A stretch of 22,596 nt of DNA from Pseudomonadota bacterium (GTDB taxonomy: Bacteria; Pseudomonadota; Gammaproteobacteria; Steroidobacterales; Steroidobacteraceae): NCBI GenBank assembly GCA_023433705.1, contig JAEYUC010000002.1:1-22596 (forward strand), in the 5' to 3' direction. Shown one piece after another: positions 1-6,326 of this stretch (positions within the stretch are counted from its first letter, which is position 1; every line of letters starts with the position of its first letter). The position numbers were made by a program, and so were the translations under genes. Under the pieces are notes generated by a model. It saw only the letters and a list, made by a program, of their open reading frames with translations. It did no database searches and was not told the origin of the DNA.

Positions 1-740
1 GCGAAGCCGATGCCGATGTTGCCGCCCGAGCGCGAGAGGATGGCGCTGTTGATGCCGACCAGCTCTCCCTTGATGTTGACGAGCGCCCCGCCGGAGTTGC
101 CCGGGTTGATGGACGCGTCGGTCTGAATGAAGTCTTCGTAGCCGTCGGGGTTGATTCCCGAGCGCCCGAGTCCCGAAACGATTCCCCAGGTGACCGTGTG
201 CTGCAGCCCGAAGGGATTGCCGATCGCGACCACGTAATCGCCGACTTCGATCTGGGTCGAGTCCCCCATCGCGACCTGCGTGAGATTCTCGGGGCTGACC
301 TTGAGCACGGCCACATCCGAGGGCACGTCGCTGCCGACGATCGTCGCGACCAGGTCGCGGCCGTCCTGCAGGGTTACCGTGATCTCGGTGGCGTTATCGA
401 CCACGTGGGCGTTTGTAACGATGTACCCGTTCTTTGCATCGAAGATGACGCCTGAACCGGCGCTTTGGAACTGACGCTCCCGCGGGCCCATTTCCGGGAT
501 GTCGAAGAACCGGCGGAAGAAGGGGTCCTCGAGGAGGGGATTCTGGGGCGAGCGCTCGCGGACGGTACCGCGCGTGGCGATGTTCACGACGGCAGGTGAG
601 ACGCGCTTGATCATGGGTGCCAGGCTCGGGACGGGCGTACCGTCCGGGAACGGTGGCAACGCCGCATGGCTCGTAAGGGCGAAAAGGGCGGTTGCGGTGA
701 TCGCGGCGAGTCGCATGGGATTTCGGCGATTGACTGACAT
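1..740 (-). CDS. htrA: Do-family (HtrA/DegP/DegQ) periplasmic serine protease, C-terminal part outside window
   Basis: Periplasmic ATP-independent protease/chaperone that degrades misfolded envelope proteins. Read from an ATG at 738-740 on the minus strand, 246 residues are visible before the window edge. Residues 9-26 form a signal peptide (hydrophobic stretch, SHA/A cleavage site). The trypsin-like catalytic triad is intact: His112 in TNAHVVD, Asp142 in SDVAVLK, Ser216 in NPGNSGGAL. The LA-loop-like segment around residues 68-90 (EDPFFRRFF) is typical of Do proteases. The PDZ domains would lie beyond position 1, so DegP, DegQ and MucD types cannot be separated. The start is uncertain: neither Met1 nor Met9 (which would give a cleaner signal peptide) has a clear ribosome binding site. 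The start codon is only 21 bp from that of the divergent gene at 762. Family assignment is very secure. Confidence 0.96.
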   Translation of the reverse strand, partial: MSVNRRNPMRLAAITATALFALTSHAALPPFPDGTPVPSLAPMIKRVSPAVVNIATRGTVRERSPQNPLLEDPFFRRFFDIPEMGPRERQFQSAGSGVIFDAKNGYIVTNAHVVDNATEITVTLQDGRDLVATIVGSDVPSDVAVLKVSPENLTQVAMGDSTQIEVGDYVVAIGNPFGLQHTVTWGIVSGLGRSGINPDGYEDFIQTDASINPGNSGGALVNIKGELVGINSAILSRSGGNIGIGF

Positions 741-761
741 GACGAAGAGGATACTCAAACG

Positions 762-953
762 ATGCTCAAGTTTCTCTTGTGGCTCCTGCTGTTGGCGCTC
801 TGCTGGCCACTCGCAATACTGGCCTTGTTGTTATGGCCAATCGTCTGGCTTCTGTCACTGCCGTTCAGGCTGGTCGGCATCGCGGTCGAGGGGGTGTTCG
901 GCTTCCTGAAGGCGCTGATCACGCTGCCCGCGAGGATCCTCGGGGCGAGATGA
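762..953 (+). CDS. Small hydrophobic inner-membrane protein, 63 aa
   Basis: Function unknown. The 63-residue product is almost entirely hydrophobic: residues 4-32 form one long or two closely packed membrane segments rich in Leu and Trp, followed by an amphipathic or second hydrophobic stretch (about residues 36-58) ending in basic residues (PARILGAR). A GAGG about 11 nt before the ATG is an acceptable ribosome binding site. It is transcribed divergently from htrA with only 21 bp between the start codons, so its promoter must overlap the htrA 5' coding region. From memory, similar short Leu/Trp-rich proteins occur as hypothetical proteins in related gammaproteobacteria; I cannot name a family. 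Its real-gene status rests on the coherent membrane topology, the ribosome binding site and the palindrome that closes it. Confidence 0.7.
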   Translation: MLKFLLWLLLLALCWPLAILALLLWPIVWLLSLPFRLVGIAVEGVFGFLKALITLPARILGAR

Positions 954-956
954 AAC

Positions 957-991
957 GAAGAGGGGACAGACTTCGAGTCTGTCCCCTCTTC
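957..991. repeat. Perfect 16-bp inverted repeat (REP-like palindrome) between convergent genes
   Basis: Arms of 16 bp (957-972 and 976-991), built around GGGGACAGACT and its complement, flank a 3-nt TCG loop. It lies 4 bp after the stop of the 63-aa gene and 14 bp before the stop of hsp20, so it may work as a bidirectional terminator although neither side has a T run. The GGGGACAG core recurs at 2029. I infer a REP-like dispersed palindrome of the sort mobilised by RAYT (Y1-type) transposases; no such transposase is in the window. Confidence 0.75.
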
Positions 992-1004
992 AGTCCGCGT
1001 GGAC

Positions 1005-1424
1005 TTACGCAGCCTGCACTTCGATGCGACGCGGCTCCGGCTTGGCGATCTTCGGGATCGTGAGCTCGAGCACGCCGTCCTTGAACTTCGCCGCGATCTG
1101 ATCCGCCGCGACGGTTTCCGGCAGCGTGAAGGTGCGCACGAACTTTCCGCTCACGCGCTCGATGCGCGAGTAGAGGCCGTCATCGCTCTTCTGCTCGAAA
1201 TTGCGCGAGCCGCTCAGCTTGAGCACGCCCTTGTCGGCCGTGATTTCGATGTCCTTCGCGCTGACGCCTGGCAGATCGGCACGCACGACGAATTGCTTCG
1301 GCTCCTCGTGGATGTCCACGGCCGGCGCCCAGGTCGCTTCGTGGGCCGGAGTCTCGAAAGTCTGATCGAGCTCACGGCGCAGGCGGTTCAGCAGGGTCCA
1401 AGGCTCGTAACGCACAACAGTCAT
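1005..1424 (-). CDS. hsp20: Hsp20 / alpha-crystallin small heat-shock protein
   Basis: ATP-independent cytoplasmic holdase that binds unfolding proteins and passes them to DnaK/ClpB. The 139-residue product has a short N-terminal arm (1-30), an alpha-crystallin domain (about 33-125) with the diagnostic DLPGV (50-54) and KDGVLELTIPK (115-125) strands, and a C-terminal I-x-V anchor (Ile134-Val136) for oligomerisation. The start is taken at the ATG at 1422-1424, which has AGGAG 7 nt upstream; an in-frame TTG two codons earlier (1430) is less well placed. It is transcribed away from nrdJa across a 622-bp intergenic region. A sigma32-like promoter candidate lies about 60-90 bp upstream. It faces the 63-aa membrane protein gene, with a palindrome between them. 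Confidence 0.95.
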   Translation of the reverse strand: MTVVRYEPWTLLNRLRRELDQTFETPAHEATWAPAVDIHEEPKQFVVRADLPGVSAKDIEITADKGVLKLSGSRNFEQKSDDGLYSRIERVSGKFVRTFTLPETVAADQIAAKFKDGVLELTIPKIAKPEPRRIEVQAA

Positions 1425-1487
1425 GTCCAATCTCCTCGTTCGTGGTGACTAACTACCGGGGTAAGCCCGGCGTCCGATGGTCCCTTT

Positions 1488-1513
1488 CTGCGGACCGTGC
1501 CCGAGTGTTCAAG
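1488..1513 (-). promoter_or_regulatory. Candidate sigma32 (heat-shock) promoter of hsp20
   Basis: On the minus strand CTTGAA (1513-1508) is followed after 14 nt by CCGCAG (1493-1488). The heat-shock consensus is CTTGAAA, 11-16 nt, CCCCAT, so the -35 matches fully and the -10 matches 4 of 6. It would start transcription near 1480 and give a leader of about 56 nt. Position and gene type support it; the -10 is imperfect. Confidence 0.4.
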
Positions 1514-1648
1514 AGCCTTGAAAACGTGCTGTTCGAGCCCACCAGCCAGTTTTTCGCGCGTCCTGCCCGGGGGCGCCGGATGGGCCCGATCCCGGGCCGT
1601 TCCAACAACCTGTGGATGAGTTGTGCGTACCCGGTGGGAATGAGGTGG

Positions 1649-1664
1649 ACACAAAATATTGTGT
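1649..1664. promoter_or_regulatory. NrdR-box-like palindrome 1
   Basis: ACACAAAATATTGTGT matches the published NrdR box (acaCwAtATaTwGtgt) at 15 of 16 positions and is the centre of a 20-bp element with 8-bp perfect arms (1647-1666). NrdR is the ATP/dATP-sensing repressor of ribonucleotide reductase genes. It lies about 390 bp upstream of the nrdJa start, in an AT-rich island within GC-rich DNA. Confidence 0.75.
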
Positions 1665-1788
1665 CCGGCCCGATTCCTGCATCCCTTCAAAAAGCCCCTT
1701 ATTGACAGGCGTCCAGCGCGGCCAGAAATGCTGTAACCCATTGGCGCGACAGCTATTAATCGGCCTCTGATTATGTCAGCGATGTTTC

Positions 1789-1817
1789 TTGACGGGGTGT
1801 TTTTGCGGGCCTAGGCT
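1789..1817 (+). promoter_or_regulatory. Candidate sigma70 promoter of nrdJa
   Basis: TTGACG (1789-1794), a 17-nt spacer and TAGGCT (1812-1817). The -35 matches consensus at 5 of 6 and the -10 at only 3 of 6. Predicted transcription start near 1824, directly upstream of NrdR-box-like palindrome 2, which would explain repression. It would leave a leader of about 220 nt. A further TTGACA at 1702-1707 has no convincing -10. Confidence 0.4.
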
Positions 1818-1827
1818 TTCGACCCCA

Positions 1828-1843
1828 ACACAAGATGTTGTGT
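1828..1843. promoter_or_regulatory. NrdR-box-like palindrome 2
   Basis: ACACAAGATGTTGTGT matches the NrdR box consensus at 14 of 16 positions, with ACACAA/TTGTGT arms identical to those of the box at 1649. It lies just downstream of the proposed transcription start, a classic repressor position. The two boxes are 179 bp apart centre to centre. Confidence 0.75.
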
Positions 1844-2046
1844 CGCACATCGTGTGCCAACAACTCGTGGTTGGGGAGCCGGGGAGACAAGGAATGGCGG
1901 CTGTCTGACAGCAGTCCGCTCACATATGAAGACGCCCGACCTGCCAGAAGGCAGGCGAACGGCCGTTCTTTTCTCTCCGGTTCGGACATAGGTCAACAAG
2001 GCTCCAAAAGAGCGAGTCCGGAACAACGGGGGACAGGTACCCATCC
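1844..2046 (+). other. Hairpin-rich untranslated leader of nrdJa
   Basis: No gene is seen here. It holds four short inverted repeats: GCACA/TGTGC (1845-1857), GCTGTC/GACAGC (1900-1912), CCTGCC-AGAA-GGCAGG (1940-1955), and the 12-bp palindrome GAACGGCCGTTC (1957-1968) followed by TTTTCTCT, which resembles a weak terminator or attenuator. It ends in GGGGACAGGTACC, so no ordinary Shine-Dalgarno sequence precedes the nrdJa ATG. I could not fit a cobalamin riboswitch. Confidence 0.4.
2029..2041. repeat. GGGGACAGGTACC dispersed motif
   Basis: Copy of the GGGGACAG core found in the palindrome at 957-991. Here it is a single arm without a nearby complementary partner. It lies 5 bp before the nrdJa ATG, where the ribosome binding site should be, so it may partly supply that role (GGGGA is 14 nt upstream, AGG 8 nt). 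Confidence 0.5.
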
Positions 2047-5000
2047 ATGAATAGCGTGGTCAAACTCGAGCACAAGGACGTCGATGCCATTCCGTTCCAG
2101 GAAGCGTCGCTCGACATCTGGGACAAGAAATACCGCTTGTCCGCCAAAGACGGTACGCCCATCGACAAGACGATGGACGACACCTACAAGCGCGTCGCGC
2201 GCGCGCTTGCAGATGTCGAACACGAATCCGTCCGCGAACAGTGGTACGAGCGATTCGTATGGGCGCTGCGCCGGGGTGCGATTCCCGCGGGCCGCGTGAC
2301 CAGCAACGCGGGCGCGCTCGAACACAAGCCCGCGACCTCCACGATCAACTGCACGGTGTCGGGAACCATCGGCGATTCGATGGACGACATCCTCAACAAG
2401 GTCCACGAGGCAGGGCTCACGCTGAAGGCCGGTTGCGGCATCGGCTACGAGTTTTCGACGCTGCGTCCGCGCGGCGCGTACGTCTCGGGCGCCGGCGCGT
2501 ACACGTCCGGTCCGCTGTCGTTCATGGATATCTACGACAAGATGTGCTTCACCGTCTCGTCGGCCGGCGGCCGTCGCGGCGCGCAGATGGGCACGTTCGA
2601 CGTCGGCCATCCCGATGCGATGGAGTTCATCCGCGCCAAGCGCGAGAACGGCCGCCTGCGCCAGTTCAATCTCTCGCTGCTCGTCACCGACGAATTCATG
2701 CAGGCGGTGCGCGAGGACAAGGACTGGAATCTCGCCTTCCCGCTGCTCACGAAGGAATACGACCCCGCCGAGCACAATATCGAAGACCCGACGAAGTTCG
2801 TCTGGCGCGAGTGGCCGACCACGAAGAACTACGTCTCGCGCGAAGACGGTCTCGTCTGCTGCAAGATCTACAAGACGCTGCCGGCGCGGCGCATGTGGGA
2901 CGTCATCATGACGTCCACCTACGACTTCGCGGAGCCGGGTTTCATCCTGATCGACCGCGTCAACGAGATGAACAACAACTGGTGGTGCGAGAACATTCGC
3001 GCGACCAACCCCTGCGTCACGGCCGATACGTGGGTGCATACGTCCGCTGGCCCGCGCCAGGTATCCGAACTCATCGGCCGCCAGTTCACGGCGCGCGTCG
3101 ATGGGAAAGATCACCTCAGCGCGCCCGAGGGTTTCTTCCGCACGGCGACCAAGCCGGTGCTGCGCGTGATGACCGACGCGGGCCATTCGCTGCGCCTCAC
3201 CGCCGATCACCGCGTGCGCCGCATCTCGACGCTGACGCGCTGGCGCCTGGCCTCCGAGTGGTGCGCGGCCGGCGATCTCGCGCCCGGCGATCGCGTGCTG
3301 CTGCAGGATCATCGCGCCGCCGCGACCTGGAAGGGCGAGACCTGGATGGGCGAGTCCGAGGGTTACCTCATGGGCTTGCTGGTCGGCGATGGCCGCATGA
3401 CCGAAGAGGGCGCGGTGCTGTCGGTGTGGGCGCGCTCGGCGGTCGGCAACAGCGACGTCGACGTCAGCGGTCCGCACTCGGTGATGGCCGCCGCGCTGCA
3501 CGCTGCGCGCGGTTTCAACCATCGCGCGGACTTCTCGGGCTGGCAGGCAGCGTCGCGCCGCGGCGAGTTCCGTCTGAGCATGAGCGCGATCACCGACCTC
3601 GCGCGCGACGTCGGCATGCGCCCGGGTCACACCGGTGTCACGCCGGAGATCGAGCGCTCCTCGAGCGAGTTCTACCGCGGCTTCCTGCGCGGCCTGTTCG
3701 ACGCCGACGGCAGCGTGCAGGGCACGCAGCTCAAGGGCGTGTCCGTGCGGCTCGCGCAGCACGACCTCGCGTTGCTCGAAGGCGCGCAGCGCATGCTCAT
3801 GCGTCTCGGCATCGCGTCGTCCATCTACAAGAATCGCCGCGAGACGGATCACGAGCTCGTGATCACCGGCGCCAACGTGGCGCGCTTCGCGGAGCTCGTG
3901 GACTTCGCCGACACGGTCAAGCGGGGGCGCCTGCACGGCCTGCTGGGGGCTTACAAACGCATGCTCAACCGCGAGCGCTTCGTCGCTACGGTCGAGAGTA
4001 TCGAGGCGGCGGGTGTCGAAGACGTCTACGACGTGCAGATCCCCGGCATCAACGAGTTCGACGCGAACGGCTTCCACGCGCACAACTGCGGCGAGCAGCC
4101 GCTGCCCCCATACGGCTCGTGCCTGCTGGGCTCGGTCAACCTCACGCGCTTCGTGAAGAACGCGTTCACGGATTTCGCGGAGTTCGACTGGAACGAATAC
4201 CGCGAGGTCGTGAAGGTCTTCACGCGCATGCTGGACAACGTCTGCGAGATCAACGGCCTGCCGCTCGAGCAGCAGCGCAAAGAGATCATGCGCAAGCGCC
4301 GCCACGGCATGGGTTTCCTCGGTCTCGGCAGCACCATCACCTGCCTTGGCCTCAAGTACGGATCCGAGGATTCGATCAAGTTCACCGAGGACGTCTCGCG
4401 CGAGATGGCGGTCGCCGGCTGGGAAGCCGCGCTCGAGCTCGCGAAGGAGAAGGGCCCCGCGCCCATCATGAAGGAAGAGTTCACGGTGACGGCCGAGATG
4501 CTGCGCAAGCGTCCCGAGATGGTGAAGGACGGCTGGAAGGTCGGCGACCTCATCCCGGGCCGCATCCTGCACGCACGCTACAGCCGCTACATGCAGCGCA
4601 TCGCCGAAACCGCGCCCTGGCTCGTGGATCAGCTCGCCAACGTCGGCGCGCGGTTCACGCACCACAGTTCGATCGCGCCCACCGGCACGATCTCGCTCTC
4701 GCTCGCGAACAATGCCTCGAATGGCATCGAGCCCTCGTTCGCCCATCACTATTTCCGCAACGTCATCCGTCCCGGAAAAAAGACGAAGGAGAAAGTCGAT
4801 GTCTTCTCATTCGAGCTTCTCGCCTATCGCGAGCTCATCAATCCGCGTGCGATGCCGAATGCAACGAACCCGGCCGAACAGCTGCCTGGGTATTTCACGA
4901 CTGCGGAAGACATTACGCCAAAGGAACACGTGGACATCCAGGCCGCCGCGCAGAGATGGGTGGACAGCTCCATTTCAAAGACTGCGAACGTGCCTACGGA

Positions 5001-5268
5001 TTACAAGTATGAGAGCTTCAAGGACATCTACCTGTACGCCCACGAGAAGGGTCTGAAGGGCTGCACGACTTTCCGCTTCAATCCCGAGGCCTTCCAGGGC
5101 GTGCTCGTGAAGGAAGACGACCTCAAGAACACGACCTACGTGTTCACGCTCGAGGACGGCTCGGAGATTTCGGTGAAGGGTGACGAGGAGATCGAATACG
5201 ACGGTGAGAAACACACCGCGGCGAATCTCTACGACGCGCTCAAAGAAGGGTATTACGGCAAGTTCTGA
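2047..5268 (+). CDS. nrdJa: Adenosylcobalamin-dependent class II ribonucleotide reductase, large part (NrdJa), intein-containing precursor
   Basis: Reduces ribonucleotides to deoxyribonucleotides with a thiyl radical generated from adenosylcobalamin, without an oxygen requirement. The precursor is 1073 residues; removing the intein (323-680) leaves 715. Active-site features: Cys102 in TINCTV (redox partner, counterpart of E. coli NrdA Cys225), the NP//CGEQ loop in which Cys681 of the precursor is the thiyl-radical cysteine and Glu683 the general base, Cys692 in PYGSCLLG (counterpart of Cys462), and the phosphate-binding APTGTISL segment. The barrel is complete, but the family's C-terminal TSCPD-like and Cys-rich part is encoded separately by the next gene, 37 bp downstream, as in Pseudomonas NrdJa/NrdJb. 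Two NrdR-box-like palindromes lie upstream. No strong ribosome binding site precedes the ATG. The long open frames on the other strand and in frame 3 are shadows of high-GC codon bias. Confidence 0.97.
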   Translation: MNSVVKLEHKDVDAIPFQEASLDIWDKKYRLSAKDGTPIDKTMDDTYKRVARALADVEHESVREQWYERFVWALRRGAIPAGRVTSNAGALEHKPATSTINCTVSGTIGDSMDDILNKVHEAGLTLKAGCGIGYEFSTLRPRGAYVSGAGAYTSGPLSFMDIYDKMCFTVSSAGGRRGAQMGTFDVGHPDAMEFIRAKRENGRLRQFNLSLLVTDEFMQAVREDKDWNLAFPLLTKEYDPAEHNIEDPTKFVWREWPTTKNYVSREDGLVCCKIYKTLPARRMWDVIMTSTYDFAEPGFILIDRVNEMNNNWWCENIRATNPCVTADTWVHTSAGPRQVSELIGRQFTARVDGKDHLSAPEGFFRTATKPVLRVMTDAGHSLRLTADHRVRRISTLTRWRLASEWCAAGDLAPGDRVLLQDHRAAATWKGETWMGESEGYLMGLLVGDGRMTEEGAVLSVWARSAVGNSDVDVSGPHSVMAAALHAARGFNHRADFSGWQAASRRGEFRLSMSAITDLARDVGMRPGHTGVTPEIERSSSEFYRGFLRGLFDADGSVQGTQLKGVSVRLAQHDLALLEGAQRMLMRLGIASSIYKNRRETDHELVITGANVARFAELVDFADTVKRGRLHGLLGAYKRMLNRERFVATVESIEAAGVEDVYDVQIPGINEFDANGFHAHNCGEQPLPPYGSCLLGSVNLTRFVKNAFTDFAEFDWNEYREVVKVFTRMLDNVCEINGLPLEQQRKEIMRKRRHGMGFLGLGSTITCLGLKYGSEDSIKFTEDVSREMAVAGWEAALELAKEKGPAPIMKEEFTVTAEMLRKRPEMVKDGWKVGDLIPGRILHARYSRYMQRIAETAPWLVDQLANVGARFTHHSSIAPTGTISLSLANNASNGIEPSFAHHYFRNVIRPGKKTKEKVDVFSFELLAYRELINPRAMPNATNPAEQLPGYFTTAEDITPKEHVDIQAAAQRWVDSSISKTANVPTDYKYESFKDIYLYAHEKGLKGCTTFRFNPEAFQGVLVKEDDLKNTTYVFTLEDGSEISVKGDEEIEYDGEKHTAANLYDALKEGYYGKF
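3013..4086 (+). mobile_element. In-frame intein with LAGLIDADG homing endonuclease inside nrdJa
   Basis: A 358-residue protein intron. It begins at Cys323 (CVTADTWVHTSAG, splicing block A), has block B T-A-D-H (Thr385, His388), two dodecapeptide motifs of a LAGLIDADG endonuclease (GYLMGLLVGDG with Asp448; GFLRGLFDADG with Asp552/Asp554), block F (VYDVQIPGINEFDANGF) and the terminal His679-Asn680 followed by Cys681 as the first residue of the C-extein. All residues for standard four-step splicing are present, and both endonuclease motifs keep their acidic residues, so it looks splicing-competent and possibly still a homing element. The ligated exteins read NPCGEQPLPPYGSC, the intact family sequence. 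Base composition matches the host gene, so any transfer is old or from a similar genome. The insertion lies directly N-terminal to the catalytic radical cysteine. Confidence 0.95.
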
Positions 5269-5305
5269 GAGCAGCCGACTGCTGCCCGGATAGTAAGGAA
5301 TCGCA

Positions 5306-6043
5306 ATGGCCGCCATAAAAATCGACAAGAAGATCGCGAAGTATCGCGTGCAGAAGCCGGTGGATCCGGCCGCCGCGGCGCCCGCGGACGTCGTGAAACT
5401 CGAGCCCCAGGTCGAGATGACGAAGGGCAAGGATGGCCGCTCGGCGAAAGTCGTGCGCATGACCGAAGAGGTGCAGCGCCCGGAGTTCCTGATCGGCGCG
5501 ACCTACAAGATCAAGACGCCTGTGTCCGATCACGCGATGTACGTGACCATCACCGACATCGTGCTCAACGAAGGCACGCCGTACGAACAGCGCCGTCCGT
5601 TCGAGGTGTTCATCAACTCGAAGAACCTCGATCATTTCCAGTGGATCGTCGCTCTCACGCGCATCATCTCGGCGGTGTTTCGCAAGGGCGGCGACGTGAC
5701 GTTCCTGGTCGACGAGCTCAAGGCGGTGTTCGACCCGCGCGGCGGCTACTGGCAGGCCGGCGGCAAGTTCATGCCATCGATCATCGCCGAACTCGGCTAC
5801 GTCATCGAGAAGCACCTGCAGATGATCGGCCTGCTCAAGAAGCAGGAACTCGATGAACATGCGCAGAAGCTGATCGCCGAGAAGAAGGCGGAATTCGAGG
5901 AGCGCACCCGGCAGACCGATGCGTTCGCGAAGTCGCACTTCCCGGACGGCGCGCAGCTATGCGCCAAGTGCAGCACCGCGGCGGTCGTCATGATGGACGG
6001 TTGCATGACCTGCCTGAACTGCGGCGATTCGAAGTGCGGTTGA
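5306..6043 (+). CDS. nrdJb: Class II ribonucleotide reductase C-terminal part (NrdJb)
   Basis: Supplies the C-terminal portion of NrdJ as a separate 245-residue protein. In Pseudomonas aeruginosa NrdJa and NrdJb are both needed for activity. Residues about 75-175 resemble the TSCPD-type domain of NrdJ (FEVFINSKNLDHFQ ... RGGYWQAGG). The C-terminus has the Cys-rich tail C219-x2-C222, C233-x2-C236-x2-C239, C244, which in full-length NrdJ binds zinc and carries the redox-active shuttle cysteines that re-reduce the active site. The ATG has AAGGA 7 nt upstream. A Lys-rich N-terminus (KIDKKIAKYRVQK) and an Ala/Pro linker precede the folded part. It follows nrdJa by 37 bp on the same strand and the unit closes with an intrinsic terminator at 6135. 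The stop is followed by TAG in both other frames (TGAgTAGtTAG). Confidence 0.93.
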   Translation: MAAIKIDKKIAKYRVQKPVDPAAAAPADVVKLEPQVEMTKGKDGRSAKVVRMTEEVQRPEFLIGATYKIKTPVSDHAMYVTITDIVLNEGTPYEQRRPFEVFINSKNLDHFQWIVALTRIISAVFRKGGDVTFLVDELKAVFDPRGGYWQAGGKFMPSIIAELGYVIEKHLQMIGLLKKQELDEHAQKLIAEKKAEFEERTRQTDAFAKSHFPDGAQLCAKCSTAAVVMMDGCMTCLNCGDSKCG

Positions 6044-6081
6044 GTAGTTAGAAGGAACGGAAATCCGGTTACGCGCGCCGC

Positions 6082-6099
6082 CGGCGGGTCGACCCGCCG
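6082..6099. repeat. 18-bp perfect palindrome downstream of nrdJb
   Basis: CGGCGGGTCGACCCGCCG is fully self-complementary and lies between the nrdJb stop and its terminator. It may form a stem that protects the nrdJ transcript end, or bind a protein; nothing in the sequence decides this. The rest of 6044-6326 contains no convincing gene. Confidence 0.5.
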
Positions 6100-6134
6100 C
6101 CCACCCTGAAGGGAAGCGCGGTGCGCGATTCACG

Positions 6135-6163
6135 CAAGGCAGCTGAAAGGCTGCCTTGTTTTT
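6135..6163 (+). terminator. Intrinsic terminator of the nrdJab unit
   Basis: A 9-bp perfect stem CAAGGCAGC/GCTGCCTTG (6135-6143, 6150-6158) with a 6-nt loop is followed directly by five T residues (6159-6163). It lies 92 bp after the nrdJb stop and reads in the plus direction. Confidence 0.88.
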
Positions 6164-6326
6164 GCCAGGGTGCTTTCAGGGCGCCACTGCCGCGCTGACA
6201 CGCGCGCCAAGCCCAGCCCCACATCCGAAGTACGCAAGTCTGACGTTCTTCGCCCGCCCATTCCGGCACCCGCGATTCGGCGAGCGGCGCAACATGCGCG
6301 CAACTGGCAGGCAAATGAGGGCAGTG

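Noticed and set aside
1425..1480. ROSE-type RNA thermometer in the hsp20 leader
   Set aside because: The only stem seen (CCGGG/CCCGG, 1456-1470) does not cover the AGGAG, and no sequence pairing with the ribosome binding site was found.
1611..1619. DnaA box-like TGTGGATGA upstream of nrdJa
   Set aside because: One 9-mer with a mismatch to TGTGGATAA is expected by chance in a region this size; no cluster was seen.
1900..1912. LexA-type operator at GCTGTCTGACAGC
   Set aside because: The spacing between CTGT and ACAG is 3 nt, not the 8 nt of the gammaproteobacterial SOS box.
1844..1960. Cobalamin riboswitch in the nrdJa leader
   Set aside because: GCCCGACCTGCC at 1934-1945 loosely recalls the B12 box, but the other conserved core segments are missing. 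Cobalamin riboswitches also normally repress B12-independent genes, not nrdJ.
1993..4749. 918-codon open frame antisense to nrdJa, and a 923-codon frame at 2241-5012 on the same strand as nrdJa
   Set aside because: Both are Arg/Ala/His-rich low-complexity shadows produced by GC-rich third positions of nrdJa. They carry no domain motifs, and the true frame has a complete enzyme and intein.
5240..5320. nrdJa/nrdJb as a frameshifted single gene
   Set aside because: NrdJa ends with a normal stop, NrdJb has its own ribosome binding site and start, and the split is established in Pseudomonas.
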